Origin: a virus
Reading direction: 5' to 3' (one strand)
DNA: 64,000 nt
Virus record (IMG/VR): IMGVR_UViG_3300048922_000467
Coordinates: 22,454 to 86,453 of that record
Below the pieces are notes generated by a model, which had not been told where the DNA came from, did no database searches, and saw only the letters and a program-made list of their open reading frames with translations. This document shows positions 23,941 to 31,201 of this stretch, in pieces. The translations under genes and the position numbers were made by a program. Numbering within the stretch: the stretch's first letter is position 1; each line of letters opens with the position of its first letter.

Positions 23941-24231
23941 ATGAATGCGTGTGTGAGGGTCGAAGACATTGAGGTAGCCATTGACAGGGCAGCTGCAGAG
24001 CGCGAGCGTGCGAGGCTGGCTGAGTCGCTGGGCTATTGGACAGAGAGCCAGGTTGCGATGCTGGCGGGCGTTAAAAAGTCGACGCTAGAGTCCTGGAGGA
24101 AGCGAGCGAAAGGGCCCGACTCTATTCTCTTCGGAAACGAGCCCCTTTACTCGATTGCAGACGTTAAAGGCTATTTCGACAGCCTTGCTCAAGCCAAATC
24201 AGACCGTAGTCACATCCGAGCCGCGTTGTGA
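23941..24231 (+). CDS. Helix-turn-helix protein, possible excisionase
   Basis: ATG at 23941 (an ATG at 23908 is also in frame). 96 aa with GYWTESQVAMLAGVKKSTLESWRKR, a MerR-like HTH. It is convergent with and overlaps the integrase 3' end by 33 nt. Small HTH proteins beside tyrosine integrases of dusA-type elements are commonly directionality factors; this is the better candidate of the two HTH genes in prophage A. Confidence 0.6.
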   Translation: MNACVRVEDIEVAIDRAAAERERARLAESLGYWTESQVAMLAGVKKSTLESWRKRAKGPDSILFGNEPLYSIADVKGYFDSLAQAKSDRSHIRAAL

Positions 24232-25290
24232 ACGATCCTCGCTTGCACGGCGAAGAGCTTTCCTCCGCTCCTGCAGGTGGACTGACTCGGGATTGATGTG
24301 TGTATATCGACGCAGAGTCTTCCAATCTTTATGGCCAGTGAAAAGCGCTACGGATTCGATATCAAGCTCGCGGGCAAACAGATCTGTCGTTGCTGTGTGC
24401 CTCAGGTCATGAAAACGCAGATCCTCGATACCAAGGGCTTGGCAAGCCCTGGTAAACGAAGCACTCACTGAACGATGGTTGTAAGGGAAGAGCTGACCTC
24501 GCCTCCTGCTTCCCATGGCTTTGAGAATCGGCTCCACAAAGTCATCAAGAATCGGAACAACGCTGTGGTTGCCCTTCTTGTCAGTGGGGTGCTTTCTATC
24601 TCTTACCACCATCACGCGACGTTCTAAGTCGACATCCTCAATACTCAGCGCACAGATTTCTTCCTGGCGCAGCGAAGTTAGAGTTGCGAACTCCATGACA
24701 GCAATCATATCAATCTGAGCGCGTTGCATTTTCCTGTAGTGTCCAGCCAGCTTCTCGATTTCCTCTGGTGAAGCGACTCTCGTTCGCTCTGTCGATCGAA
24801 CCCTCAATCCCCTCTGTTTCAATGACCTTTTAACATCAACAGTGATATCCGGGTTGACGTTCAACTTGCGAACATAGCGAGCCCAACTTAAGACCGTCCG
24901 GAGATAGGCTAGGTCGATGCTGATTGTCACTCCGCCAGCGCCATCCTTTACGCGTCTGTCGACGAAATCACGTACGATGGCCTCTGACAGAGATCTCAGC
25001 TTCACATGACCAATCTTGCGCTTGAATGACTTCAGCACAGCGGCCTTGTTCTTGCCGAAAGGCTTCACTCCACCAACATCTTCTTCGTACCGGACAATCA
25101 GATCCTCCAGATTTGCGTCCTTGTGTGGATCTATGTACTCGCCCGTGCTGGAGAGCTTGAGCTGCTGCTCGATCTCTTTCGCCCACTTCCTGGCGGTTTT
25201 TTCGAGATCGAAGGTCTGTGCCCTGTAGAATCCTCCAATCCTGACCTGAGCGCGGGTCTTGCCCGAAGGGAGTCGTGTAAATGTCGCCAT
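24199..25290 (-). CDS. dusA-type tyrosine integrase of prophage A
   Basis: 363 aa from the ATG at 25290. The catalytic set is complete: R208 (SLRQEE), H294-x-x-R297 (FHDLRHT), H320 (TGHKDW) and Y329 (RRYTH). An N-terminal arm-binding part and a SAM-like core-binding domain precede them. It closely resembles the integrase at 62858-64000 in FPYN-S-SASFTRAC and FHDLRH. A dusA-start fragment lies 158 nt beyond its start codon, as expected for dusA-associated integrases. Identical 19-bp repeats flank its promoter. Confidence 0.92.
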   Translation of the reverse strand: MATFTRLPSGKTRAQVRIGGFYRAQTFDLEKTARKWAKEIEQQLKLSSTGEYIDPHKDANLEDLIVRYEEDVGGVKPFGKNKAAVLKSFKRKIGHVKLRSLSEAIVRDFVDRRVKDGAGGVTISIDLAYLRTVLSWARYVRKLNVNPDITVDVKRSLKQRGLRVRSTERTRVASPEEIEKLAGHYRKMQRAQIDMIAVMEFATLTSLRQEEICALSIEDVDLERRVMVVRDRKHPTDKKGNHSVVPILDDFVEPILKAMGSRRRGQLFPYNHRSVSASFTRACQALGIEDLRFHDLRHTATTDLFARELDIESVALFTGHKDWKTLRRYTHINPESVHLQERRKALRRASEDRSQRGSDVTTV

Positions 25291-25293
25291 GCC

Positions 25294-25379
25294 CGTGTGC
25301 ACCCCGTGTGCAAAATCGTCTAGACATATTATGGACACTATTTAGACCGTTCAAGCCCTTCGTGTGCACCCCGTGTGCA
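25294..25379 (+). repeat. Two perfect 19-bp direct repeats around the int promoter
   Basis: CGTGTGCACCCCGTGTGCA occurs at 25294-25312 and again at 25361-25379, each containing two GTGTGCA units. They flank the integrase promoter (25323-25346) and lie between int and the dusA core, the normal place for integrase arm sites or for int autoregulation. Confidence 0.75.
25323..25346 (-). promoter_or_regulatory. Extended -10 promoter element (class II), copy 7 (int promoter)
   Basis: Minus strand CTAAATAGTGTCCATAATAT, 33 nt upstream of the integrase ATG; it varies at the TGC (GTC) step. Confidence 0.5.
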
Positions 25380-25447
25380 CCAGCTGCACAAATCACGGTA
25401 AAATAACTCAATTTGAATTGCAAAATATCCTTATGAATCAACAAGTT

Positions 25448-25501
25448 ATGTCGCGCAAATTTTCCGTTGCGCCGATGATGGATCGGGTCGATCAAAAATG
25501 A
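25448..25501 (+). pseudogene. dusA: dusA 5' fragment marking the attachment site between prophages A and B
   Basis: The ATG at 25448 opens a frame encoding S-R-K-F-S-V-A-P-M-M-D and then R-V-D-Q-K and a stop. RFSVAPMMDWTD is the conserved start of tRNA-dihydrouridine synthase A, so identity is lost right after the second Met-Asp. The core probably ends near 25483. Upstream sequence with TAAAAT/TTGAAT may be the promoter the phage provides for dusA. No dusA continuation follows, which is expected if a second element is integrated at the same core. Confidence 0.8.
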
Positions 25502-26048
25502 TGAACCATTAGATACTGGGTATTGGGGAGACCTGGTGTTTTGCTGTAGCAAAATCTCAGCAAATTTGAAAAGGTGATTTCGTAAATTATCAAGCAGAAG
25601 TGCTATCCCAGGCCGACATTGCGAGTACTCCTTCAGGCACAACTCGTCAGCTCGTTCTTAGTGATCCCGGATTGAATCCTTACTGTACACAAATACAGTA
25701 TTAGCTGGGCCTCATCATGGACACCGACATACCCGGCTTCGAGCTTAGTAATGCCGATCCTCAATAAACTGCTTCAGTAGCAGAGCCACCTGCGCTGCAT
25801 TTTTAGCTCTCAAGTTTCGACTTTTGAGAGATTCCTACACATGTAAACGCGCGAACGGATGGCTAAACTTAATATTTAAAGTAAGCGATCACCAAGGCAA
25901 AATAAAAAATTTTTGTGTACTTGGCTAGCGCCGACTATACTATCTAGAGTATATCGCGCCAGAAGCAATAACTAAGAATTAACCCCAGAACCCACAGATT
26001 CTTTCTTATGATAATCCAGCATCGAACCTAAGAATTAGAGGCAGTGAA
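25502..26048. other. AT-rich gene-free segment at the left end of prophage B
   Basis: No convincing gene. It holds a LexA box (25683-25698) and, 19 nt after it, a 16-codon frame starting ATGGACACCGACATACCC that stops at 25767; on the other strand only a 9-15 codon frame is found. The sequence becomes AT-rich towards the next gene. It may carry the attL arm sites of prophage B and a decayed SOS-controlled gene. Confidence 0.45.
25683..25698 (+). promoter_or_regulatory. LexA box without an intact target gene
   Basis: CTGTACACAAATACAG fits CTG-N10-CAG. The nearest downstream frames on either strand are too short to be obvious genes. Confidence 0.7.
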
Positions 26049-26849
26049 ATGTACCTTGTGAAAAGCTGCGAAAGACAACACAACATAAAAAATTGCAACA
26101 CCATTATGCTTGGAAGCCTTTACTACTATAGAGCCATAGAAAACCCAGAAATAGCTGATAAAGATGAAGGAAAAGCCACCTACGAGATTGAAATTACCGG
26201 CCCTGCAATTATAAAGAAGAAGTGGCTGAATGTAATTTTGCAGGGGATATTCTCGATAGATGAAGGCGCTGAAGAGACTCAGATTGCTCATGGGTTATTA
26301 AAACCCACCATCCACAAATATCAGTCCACCGGAGAAGGAAAAGACAACGTACGAATCGAAAAGCTTCACGCAACAATTGAAAGAGATTCTTTCAATGAAT
26401 TCATATATTGCATGTCCCTATTCGAAACACCGCCCCGAGACCCTAAAATATTTTCAGGATACGATGACTATTGGACAGTGGAATTAAAACACGCCGATGC
26501 TATTGGCGGCATCATAGCGAGATTGATTGGCAAAGCCATAGTGGAAGGGCGCGACTCAGGAAAACACGTAATTGACCCTTTGATTGATCTCGAAACCGTC
26601 GACTGCTTATTCAGGTGTGATAGCGTTATGTACACATCGAGAAAGCTCGAAATAAATGAAGCAAATAATATCGAAGCAGAAGAATTCTTAAGCAAAATCG
26701 AAGACATTGCCTTTATTAAACCAAAAAAATTTGAATCCGAAAATGAATTTCGCTTTAGCTTTATTATCTGCTCGGGCAACCGAATACTAGAGATTATGCC
26801 AGAACACTTAATACTTGACTCAACCGAGATCAGAAAACTAATCATCTGA
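26049..26849 (+). CDS. AT-rich uncharacterised cargo protein (266 aa)
   Basis: Intact ORF with leader GAGGCAGTGAA. Composition differs sharply from the GC-rich phage genes nearby. The C-terminal KPKKFESENEFRFSF resembles the closing motif of DUF2971-type proteins, but the N-terminus (LGSLYYYRAIENPEIADKDEG) is not a clear match. It sits at the att-proximal end of prophage B, a usual moron position. A defence or exclusion function is possible. Confidence 0.55.
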   Translation: MYLVKSCERQHNIKNCNTIMLGSLYYYRAIENPEIADKDEGKATYEIEITGPAIIKKKWLNVILQGIFSIDEGAEETQIAHGLLKPTIHKYQSTGEGKDNVRIEKLHATIERDSFNEFIYCMSLFETPPRDPKIFSGYDDYWTVELKHADAIGGIIARLIGKAIVEGRDSGKHVIDPLIDLETVDCLFRCDSVMYTSRKLEINEANNIEAEEFLSKIEDIAFIKPKKFESENEFRFSFIICSGNRILEIMPEHLILDSTEIRKLII

Positions 26850-27041
26850 AACCTTAGCTTTTGACATTTAGGAACTTTTCGATACGTATTATGAGTATGA
26901 GCCATACCATAGGTATTTTCACTCATACAGCACAACAATATTACACAATCATGCATTTAAATTAGCACGAGCCAAATGACCTAATTTCTCACCACAACGA
27001 GCCTATGATTAATTCATTAATCGACTACAGGAAATTAATAG

Positions 27042-27887
27042 ATGCCTGACTATGACCAGCCAACTAGCAGGAACATTCCATTACCTGTCCAGCGAGAAGT
27101 ACGCCAAAGATGCGGATTTGGATGCGTAATTTGCGGACTGCCATTGTACGAATACGAACACATGGAAGAATGGGCAATTGTTAAAAGGCATGTAGCGGAT
27201 GAGATCACACTCCTATGCGACCAACACCATCGCGAAAAGACAGGTGGCTTGCTACCTAAAGAAGCAGTATTAGCTGCAAACTCTAAGCCTTACAATCTTC
27301 AGAAAAACACCCCAAAGCCTTACACTTTTCATTTTTTTGGAACCCACGCGGAAATAATACTCGGCGGCAACAAGTTCACTTGTGAAGACAAAGGCTATGG
27401 CACGACTGTCGCAGCGCTAGTAATAGACAACCTGCCTCTTGTTGGATTTGTCATCGCTGACGGCCACTTGCTTTTCAACCTGGTTGCTTTTGATGAGTTC
27501 AACCAAAAAATTCTACACATAAAAAACAATCATTTATTCTACGCTACTATGCCTTGGGATATTCAGTTAGTAGGACGGACCCTAACTATAAGAGAAGCCC
27601 ATCGAAAAATATTGATTGAAATTGAGTTCTGCCCTCCCAATAAGGTAATAGTGAATCGAGGAAGATTCTTATTCAACGGCGTGGAAACGCTAATAAGCCC
27701 TGACAGACTCATGATAACAAATAACTCTATCAGCTTGATTCGAATGGCTGCAGTAGATTGCCCGATAGGCCTTCGCGTAGGAACTGGAAATAGCGGACCA
27801 GCAGCCTTCGCATTTGACCAGATACCAAGGTATAATTTCGATCGCACTCAAGCAGAAGAATTTGAAAATAACCTCATGAATAATTAA
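27042..27887 (+). CDS. HNH endonuclease-like protein with a C-terminal beta-rich domain
   Basis: 281 aa. The N-terminal 75 residues form an HNH finger: CVICGLPLYEYEHMEEWA and LLCDQHHREKT supply CxxC, the central His and CxxH. The remaining about 200 residues are beta-strand rich and unfamiliar, perhaps a substrate-recognition or sensor domain. It is AT-rich like the upstream gene, and the two form a small cargo island at the end of prophage B. A nuclease effector against other phages fits; a homing nuclease is the alternative. Confidence 0.7.
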   Translation: MPDYDQPTSRNIPLPVQREVRQRCGFGCVICGLPLYEYEHMEEWAIVKRHVADEITLLCDQHHREKTGGLLPKEAVLAANSKPYNLQKNTPKPYTFHFFGTHAEIILGGNKFTCEDKGYGTTVAALVIDNLPLVGFVIADGHLLFNLVAFDEFNQKILHIKNNHLFYATMPWDIQLVGRTLTIREAHRKILIEIEFCPPNKVIVNRGRFLFNGVETLISPDRLMITNNSISLIRMAAVDCPIGLRVGTGNSGPAAFAFDQIPRYNFDRTQAEEFENNLMNN

Positions 27888-27937
27888 ACGGATAATTCAC
27901 ACGAACAATAAACCCTTTAAAAATCATTAACACCTGT

Positions 27938-28483
27938 TCATTTTATTATTTGACTTATAAAACTTTGACAAGCCTGTAGCGCCCTCAATCCATCGTCGCC
28001 ATCACCGGTGATGCCGACAATTCGTTGAGCATGCGCTGGGTCAAGTTCGGCTCGCGTGGCTCCATGAACCACGCCGCCGGCGCCGGCGGCGGCTCGCAGC
28101 CCACCGTCACCACCTGCGGGGGGACGGGCGCCGGCGTTGAGTAGGACTGACAGCCGCAGGTCAGCAGTAGCAAGCCTGTCACGCAGGCGATCGCGCTCAT
28201 TTTGAGCATGGGTGAGTTCCTTGTGGTGAAGTTGGTCTTGCGCCTGCAGGCGCTGCTCGAGCGCCCCGCGCTTGGCTTGTTGCTGCTGTACCTGCTCCAG
28301 GACCATCGAGACAGCGCTGGCCTGCCGCTGGGCAGACTGGCGCTGCATGTCGGCCACCTCGCGGCCCTTGCTGGCCAGCTGTCGCCCGTACTCATTGTCC
28401 TGCCAGAGCCAGGCGCCCCGACCACCGACGTACAGGCCCAGCAGCAGTACCAGGATCGCCAACCGCCAGTTCAGGCCCATCAC
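27938..28483 (-). CDS. Rz-type inner-membrane spanin
   Basis: 181 aa with one N-terminal membrane anchor (about 7-22, WRLAILVLLLGLYVGG) and a periplasmic coiled coil rich in Gln (about 45-115). It is the last gene of the late operon and carries Rz1 nested in another frame. With Rz1 it fuses inner and outer membranes in the final lysis step. Its start overlaps the endolysin stop. Confidence 0.8.
   Translation of the reverse strand: MMGLNWRLAILVLLLGLYVGGRGAWLWQDNEYGRQLASKGREVADMQRQSAQRQASAVSMVLEQVQQQQAKRGALEQRLQAQDQLHHKELTHAQNERDRLRDRLATADLRLSVLLNAGARPPAGGDGGLRAAAGAGGVVHGATRAELDPAHAQRIVGITGDGDDGLRALQACQSFISQIIK
27985..28209 (-). CDS. Rz1-type spanin lipoprotein nested in Rz
   Basis: In a different frame wholly inside Rz: MLKMSAIACVTGLLLLTCGC is a short lipoprotein signal with the lipobox Cys, followed by a proline-rich periplasmic stretch (STPAPVPPQ, EPPPAPAAW) typical of Rz1. 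Start at 28209 or 28200. Nested Rz/Rz1 pairs are standard in phages. Confidence 0.75.
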   Translation of the reverse strand: MLKMSAIACVTGLLLLTCGCQSYSTPAPVPPQVVTVGCEPPPAPAAWFMEPREPNLTQRMLNELSASPVMATMD

Positions 28484-29025
28484 TGCAGTACCTGCAGCGC
28501 GGCCTTGTAGAACGCTTCACGTTCCTCCAAGCCGTTGGTACCGCCGTTGATTCGCTTGGTGATAGTCACGAAAGCCCCCTTGTCGGCCAGGCTGTTTAGC
28601 CCCTCCTTGTGCCAGAACCAGGCCGCCGAGTTCGCCGCGTGCTCTGGCTGCTCGAGAAGTTCGGGGTGGTTGAGCAGGTCCAGGCCCAGGGCCTCACCGC
28701 AGCGCGCGTGATTGTCGCGCCCAGTGATCTGGATCAGGCCGTGGCCGCGATACTTCTGCCCGTCGCCGTCAGCCTCGGGCGTGTTGCCCAGCCGCGCGGC
28801 CAGGGGGCCGGTGTCGTACTTGGCCAGGTACTTGTCACTGCCCAGCTCGCGCACGTAGCGGAACTGCCCGGACTCGTGCCCGACCTGGGCCAGGAAGGCC
28901 GCGCGGCGCAGTCTGGTGACGATGCCCCATTTGCCCATGGCCGCATTGAGCGCAGGAACAAAAACGCCGGCGTTGCGGCCGGCGTTGGGGAAAATCTGCT
29001 GTAGCTGTCGAACGGTGATGGTCAT
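28480..29025 (-). CDS. Endolysin, glycoside hydrolase family 19
   Basis: 181 aa. AAFLAQVGHESGQF holds the catalytic Glu of GH19 chitinase-like lysozymes, and KYRGHGLIQITGRDNH and NSAAWFWHK are other family blocks. No signal peptide is seen, so it depends on a holin; the holin gene is about 22 kb away at the start of the late operon. Confidence 0.88.
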   Translation of the reverse strand: MTITVRQLQQIFPNAGRNAGVFVPALNAAMGKWGIVTRLRRAAFLAQVGHESGQFRYVRELGSDKYLAKYDTGPLAARLGNTPEADGDGQKYRGHGLIQITGRDNHARCGEALGLDLLNHPELLEQPEHAANSAAWFWHKEGLNSLADKGAFVTITKRINGGTNGLEEREAFYKAALQVLQ

Positions 29026-29058
29026 CTTGCTTCTCCAGATAGGGGGCATGGCCCCGCG

Positions 29059-30105
29059 TTACACCTGCACCACACGAAGCGGTTTGTCGGTTTTCTTGGT
29101 CTTCTTGCCTTTGGCTTTTGCCTTGCCCTTCTTGCCGCCGTTGCACTCCACGGTCGTGGTCCACCCGGACTGGGTGAACACTTGATCGACTCCGTCCACC
29201 AGGTACTCGCCGTCCAAGCCAGGCTTGAACCCTTGGGCGTTGATCGAGCGTTCGGCGAACAGATCAGTGCGCCCAGGCATCTCGAGGCGCACGCCGGCGG
29301 TGCTGCGGTTGAACGCTGCCAAACGCGCCTTGGCGGCCTGCTGGGCAGCGGTCTTGTTGGGGTAGACGTGCCGATCGGTATGCACAGGCGGCAGGCTGTC
29401 CGGGGCGTCGTCGTTGCCCAGCTCGACCACCTGCAGCTTTCCAGTCTTCTGGTCTTGGTGCTGGGTCTTCACCGCCTTCTGCGTGCTGCGATCGCCAAGC
29501 CGAAATTGGTACCGGTTCACGTCGGTCTTGTTGATCGTCACCACCGACATGGCCTTGCCGGTGGTGCTCTGCCCGCCTTGACGCGGCATGACCAGCAGCT
29601 TGCCTTCGGCCACCTTGGCGGTGCAGTCGTATTGCTTGGCCAGGCGGGTGATGAAGTTAAAATCGGACTCGTTGCGCTGGTCGACGCGCTCGACCTTGGT
29701 GGCCACCGAACACACCGGCTCCCAGCCGTTGCGCTTGGCGATGTCGCCGACGATCTGCGACAGGGGCACGTCCTCCCAGCTGCCACTGCGCACGGTCTTG
29801 CCGCTGCCGCGCATGTCGCTGGCCTTGCCGCGCACCACGATGGTGTCAGGCGGGCCGGTCAGCTCGACCTCGTCGACCGTGTAAGCGCCCAATCGGGTCA
29901 GGGCCTGGCCTTCGTAGCCCATCAGGACCGCGACCTGACTCCCGCGTGCGGGCAGCGCCACGGCCTGATCGCGGTCGTCAATGCGCAGCTCGAACTCGTC
30001 CGACTCCATGCCGGGCTTGTCCGAGGTGCGCAGCATCAGCAGCCGATCGTTGATCAGCGCCGTGATGTCGTTGCCGTCGGCGATGATCTGATAGGTAGGT
30101 TTCAT
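29059..30105 (-). CDS. P2 gpD-like tail/late-control protein
   Basis: 348 aa from ATG at 30105. Features of the gpD family: GNDITALINDRLLMLR at the N-terminus and FITRLAKQYDCTAKV in the middle, with the hub-type fold that caps the tail tube end. A lysine-rich C-terminus (GKKGKAKAKGKKTKK) follows. Gene order U-X-D matches P2. Preceded by a stable hairpin (30126-30146). Confidence 0.85.
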   Translation of the reverse strand: MKPTYQIIADGNDITALINDRLLMLRTSDKPGMESDEFELRIDDRDQAVALPARGSQVAVLMGYEGQALTRLGAYTVDEVELTGPPDTIVVRGKASDMRGSGKTVRSGSWEDVPLSQIVGDIAKRNGWEPVCSVATKVERVDQRNESDFNFITRLAKQYDCTAKVAEGKLLVMPRQGGQSTTGKAMSVVTINKTDVNRYQFRLGDRSTQKAVKTQHQDQKTGKLQVVELGNDDAPDSLPPVHTDRHVYPNKTAAQQAAKARLAAFNRSTAGVRLEMPGRTDLFAERSINAQGFKPGLDGEYLVDGVDQVFTQSGWTTTVECNGGKKGKAKAKGKKTKKTDKPLRVVQV

Positions 30106-30116
30106 GTGAGACTCCA

Positions 30117-30150
30117 GAAACAGCAAACCCCGCACCGGGCGGGGTTCGTG
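30117..30150 (-). promoter_or_regulatory. Hairpin-plus-RBS leader before gpD
   Basis: AACCCCGC/GCGGGGTT stem then TTTGCTGTTTCTGGAG and the ATG on the minus strand. One of four similar hairpin leaders in the late operon (others near 36653, 41203 and 43412). Confidence 0.5.
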
Positions 30151-30165
30151 ACGCGTAACGCTGCT

Positions 30166-30372
30166 TTAGCCGAACAGCTGCAGCAGCTCGACGGCAGGTG
30201 CCGCCAGGTCAGGTAGGTGGATGAGCAGACCGGCGCGGTACGGCTGCGCCTGCCTGGCCAGGTCCGGGTTGGCCTCCAGCACCGCCTCGACGGTGCCATT
30301 GAGGTGCCCGTAATACTGCTGACAGAGCACGTCCAGCAGATCCCCGTTAGACGTTCTGCAGGTCGTTGCCAT
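30166..30372 (-). CDS. P2 gpX-like tail protein (LysM-type)
   Basis: 68 aa; TSNGDLLDVLCQQYYG...VLEANPDLA is the LysM-like fold of gpX. Overlaps the end of the U gene by 26 nt. Confidence 0.8.
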   Translation of the reverse strand: MATTCRTSNGDLLDVLCQQYYGHLNGTVEAVLEANPDLARQAQPYRAGLLIHLPDLAAPAVELLQLFG

Positions 30373-31192
30373 AGCTCACAAACTCCAAGGTGAAGCCCTG
30401 CTTACGCGGGATGCCGCCGGCGAGCAGATTGCTCTGCTCTTCCTCGACGCTGACCAGGCACCAGTCGCCCAGCACCTCGCCATAGCCGGTGACCAGATTC
30501 AGCGGCCGTAGGCCTCGCCCGATCGTGCGCAGGGTGTTGAGTTGTTTCAGCCCGCCCTTGTGATGCGGGAAGATCGCGCCCTTGAGGGTGATCTTCTCTT
30601 CGCCCAGGCCGACCGCCTGCTGGGCCACGCTCCGGCGCAGCCGCTCCTGACCCGCCCAGCGGAAGGACGCCTGCCGGCGCAGTTCGTCGAACGCGGCCGT
30701 GTCGAGGTTGAAGTAGTACGGTTGCACGTTGGGGTCGTGCGTCTGGATGATCAGCAGATGCGGATACGGCGCCACGGCCTGGGGCTTCGGGGTTGCCGAG
30801 GCTGCCAGGCTGCTGGACGGCACGACGCTGGCCAGCGCAGGGCTGGTCTTGCCGGCGAACTGGATCACCTTCGCCGAGACCTTGCTGGCCATCTGCTTGA
30901 AGGCTCCCAGCCGCTCCTGCACCTGGGAGACCCCGGACACGACACGGTTGTACGTCGACGCTACCTGGCCGACCCGTGCCTGGGCCATGTTAATGGTACG
31001 CATCATCCGGCCCAGCTTTTCACTGGCACCTGACGGCAGAAACGGGATGTTCTGCAGGTCCGTGGCCGCGCCGGTGATGTTGACCACGGCAGTATTGAGC
31101 GGGGCCAGCATGCCGTCTGCACTCTTGCGACCGGCCTCCCCCGCCGCCACCAGGCCCGACAGTGACGCCTCCAATTGCTGCATGTACGCCAT
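30347..31192 (-). CDS. P2 gpU-like tail completion protein with an N-terminal extension
   Basis: 281 aa. The C-terminal about 130 residues hold the gpU family (LGEEKITLKGAIFPHHKGG, then LRTIGRGLRPLNLVTGYG). The first about 145 residues are extra helical sequence, longer than classical gpU. Located between tape measure and gpX as in P2. Confidence 0.75.
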   Translation of the reverse strand: MAYMQQLEASLSGLVAAGEAGRKSADGMLAPLNTAVVNITGAATDLQNIPFLPSGASEKLGRMMRTINMAQARVGQVASTYNRVVSGVSQVQERLGAFKQMASKVSAKVIQFAGKTSPALASVVPSSSLAASATPKPQAVAPYPHLLIIQTHDPNVQPYYFNLDTAAFDELRRQASFRWAGQERLRRSVAQQAVGLGEEKITLKGAIFPHHKGGLKQLNTLRTIGRGLRPLNLVTGYGEVLGDWCLVSVEEEQSNLLAGGIPRKQGFTLEFVSYGNDLQNV

Positions 31193-31201
31193 AGCGGTTC
31201 C

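Noticed and set aside
24968-25642. A 224-codon minus-strand frame over int and the dusA fragment
   Set aside because: Different frame from the integrase with its catalytic residues; runs through the att region.
25717-25767. 16-codon ORF after the LexA box
   Set aside because: Too short and without RBS to call a gene; mentioned only as a possible remnant.
29182-30216. A 344-codon plus-strand frame opposite gpD
   Set aside because: Shadow with His/Leu/Gly-rich non-protein composition.
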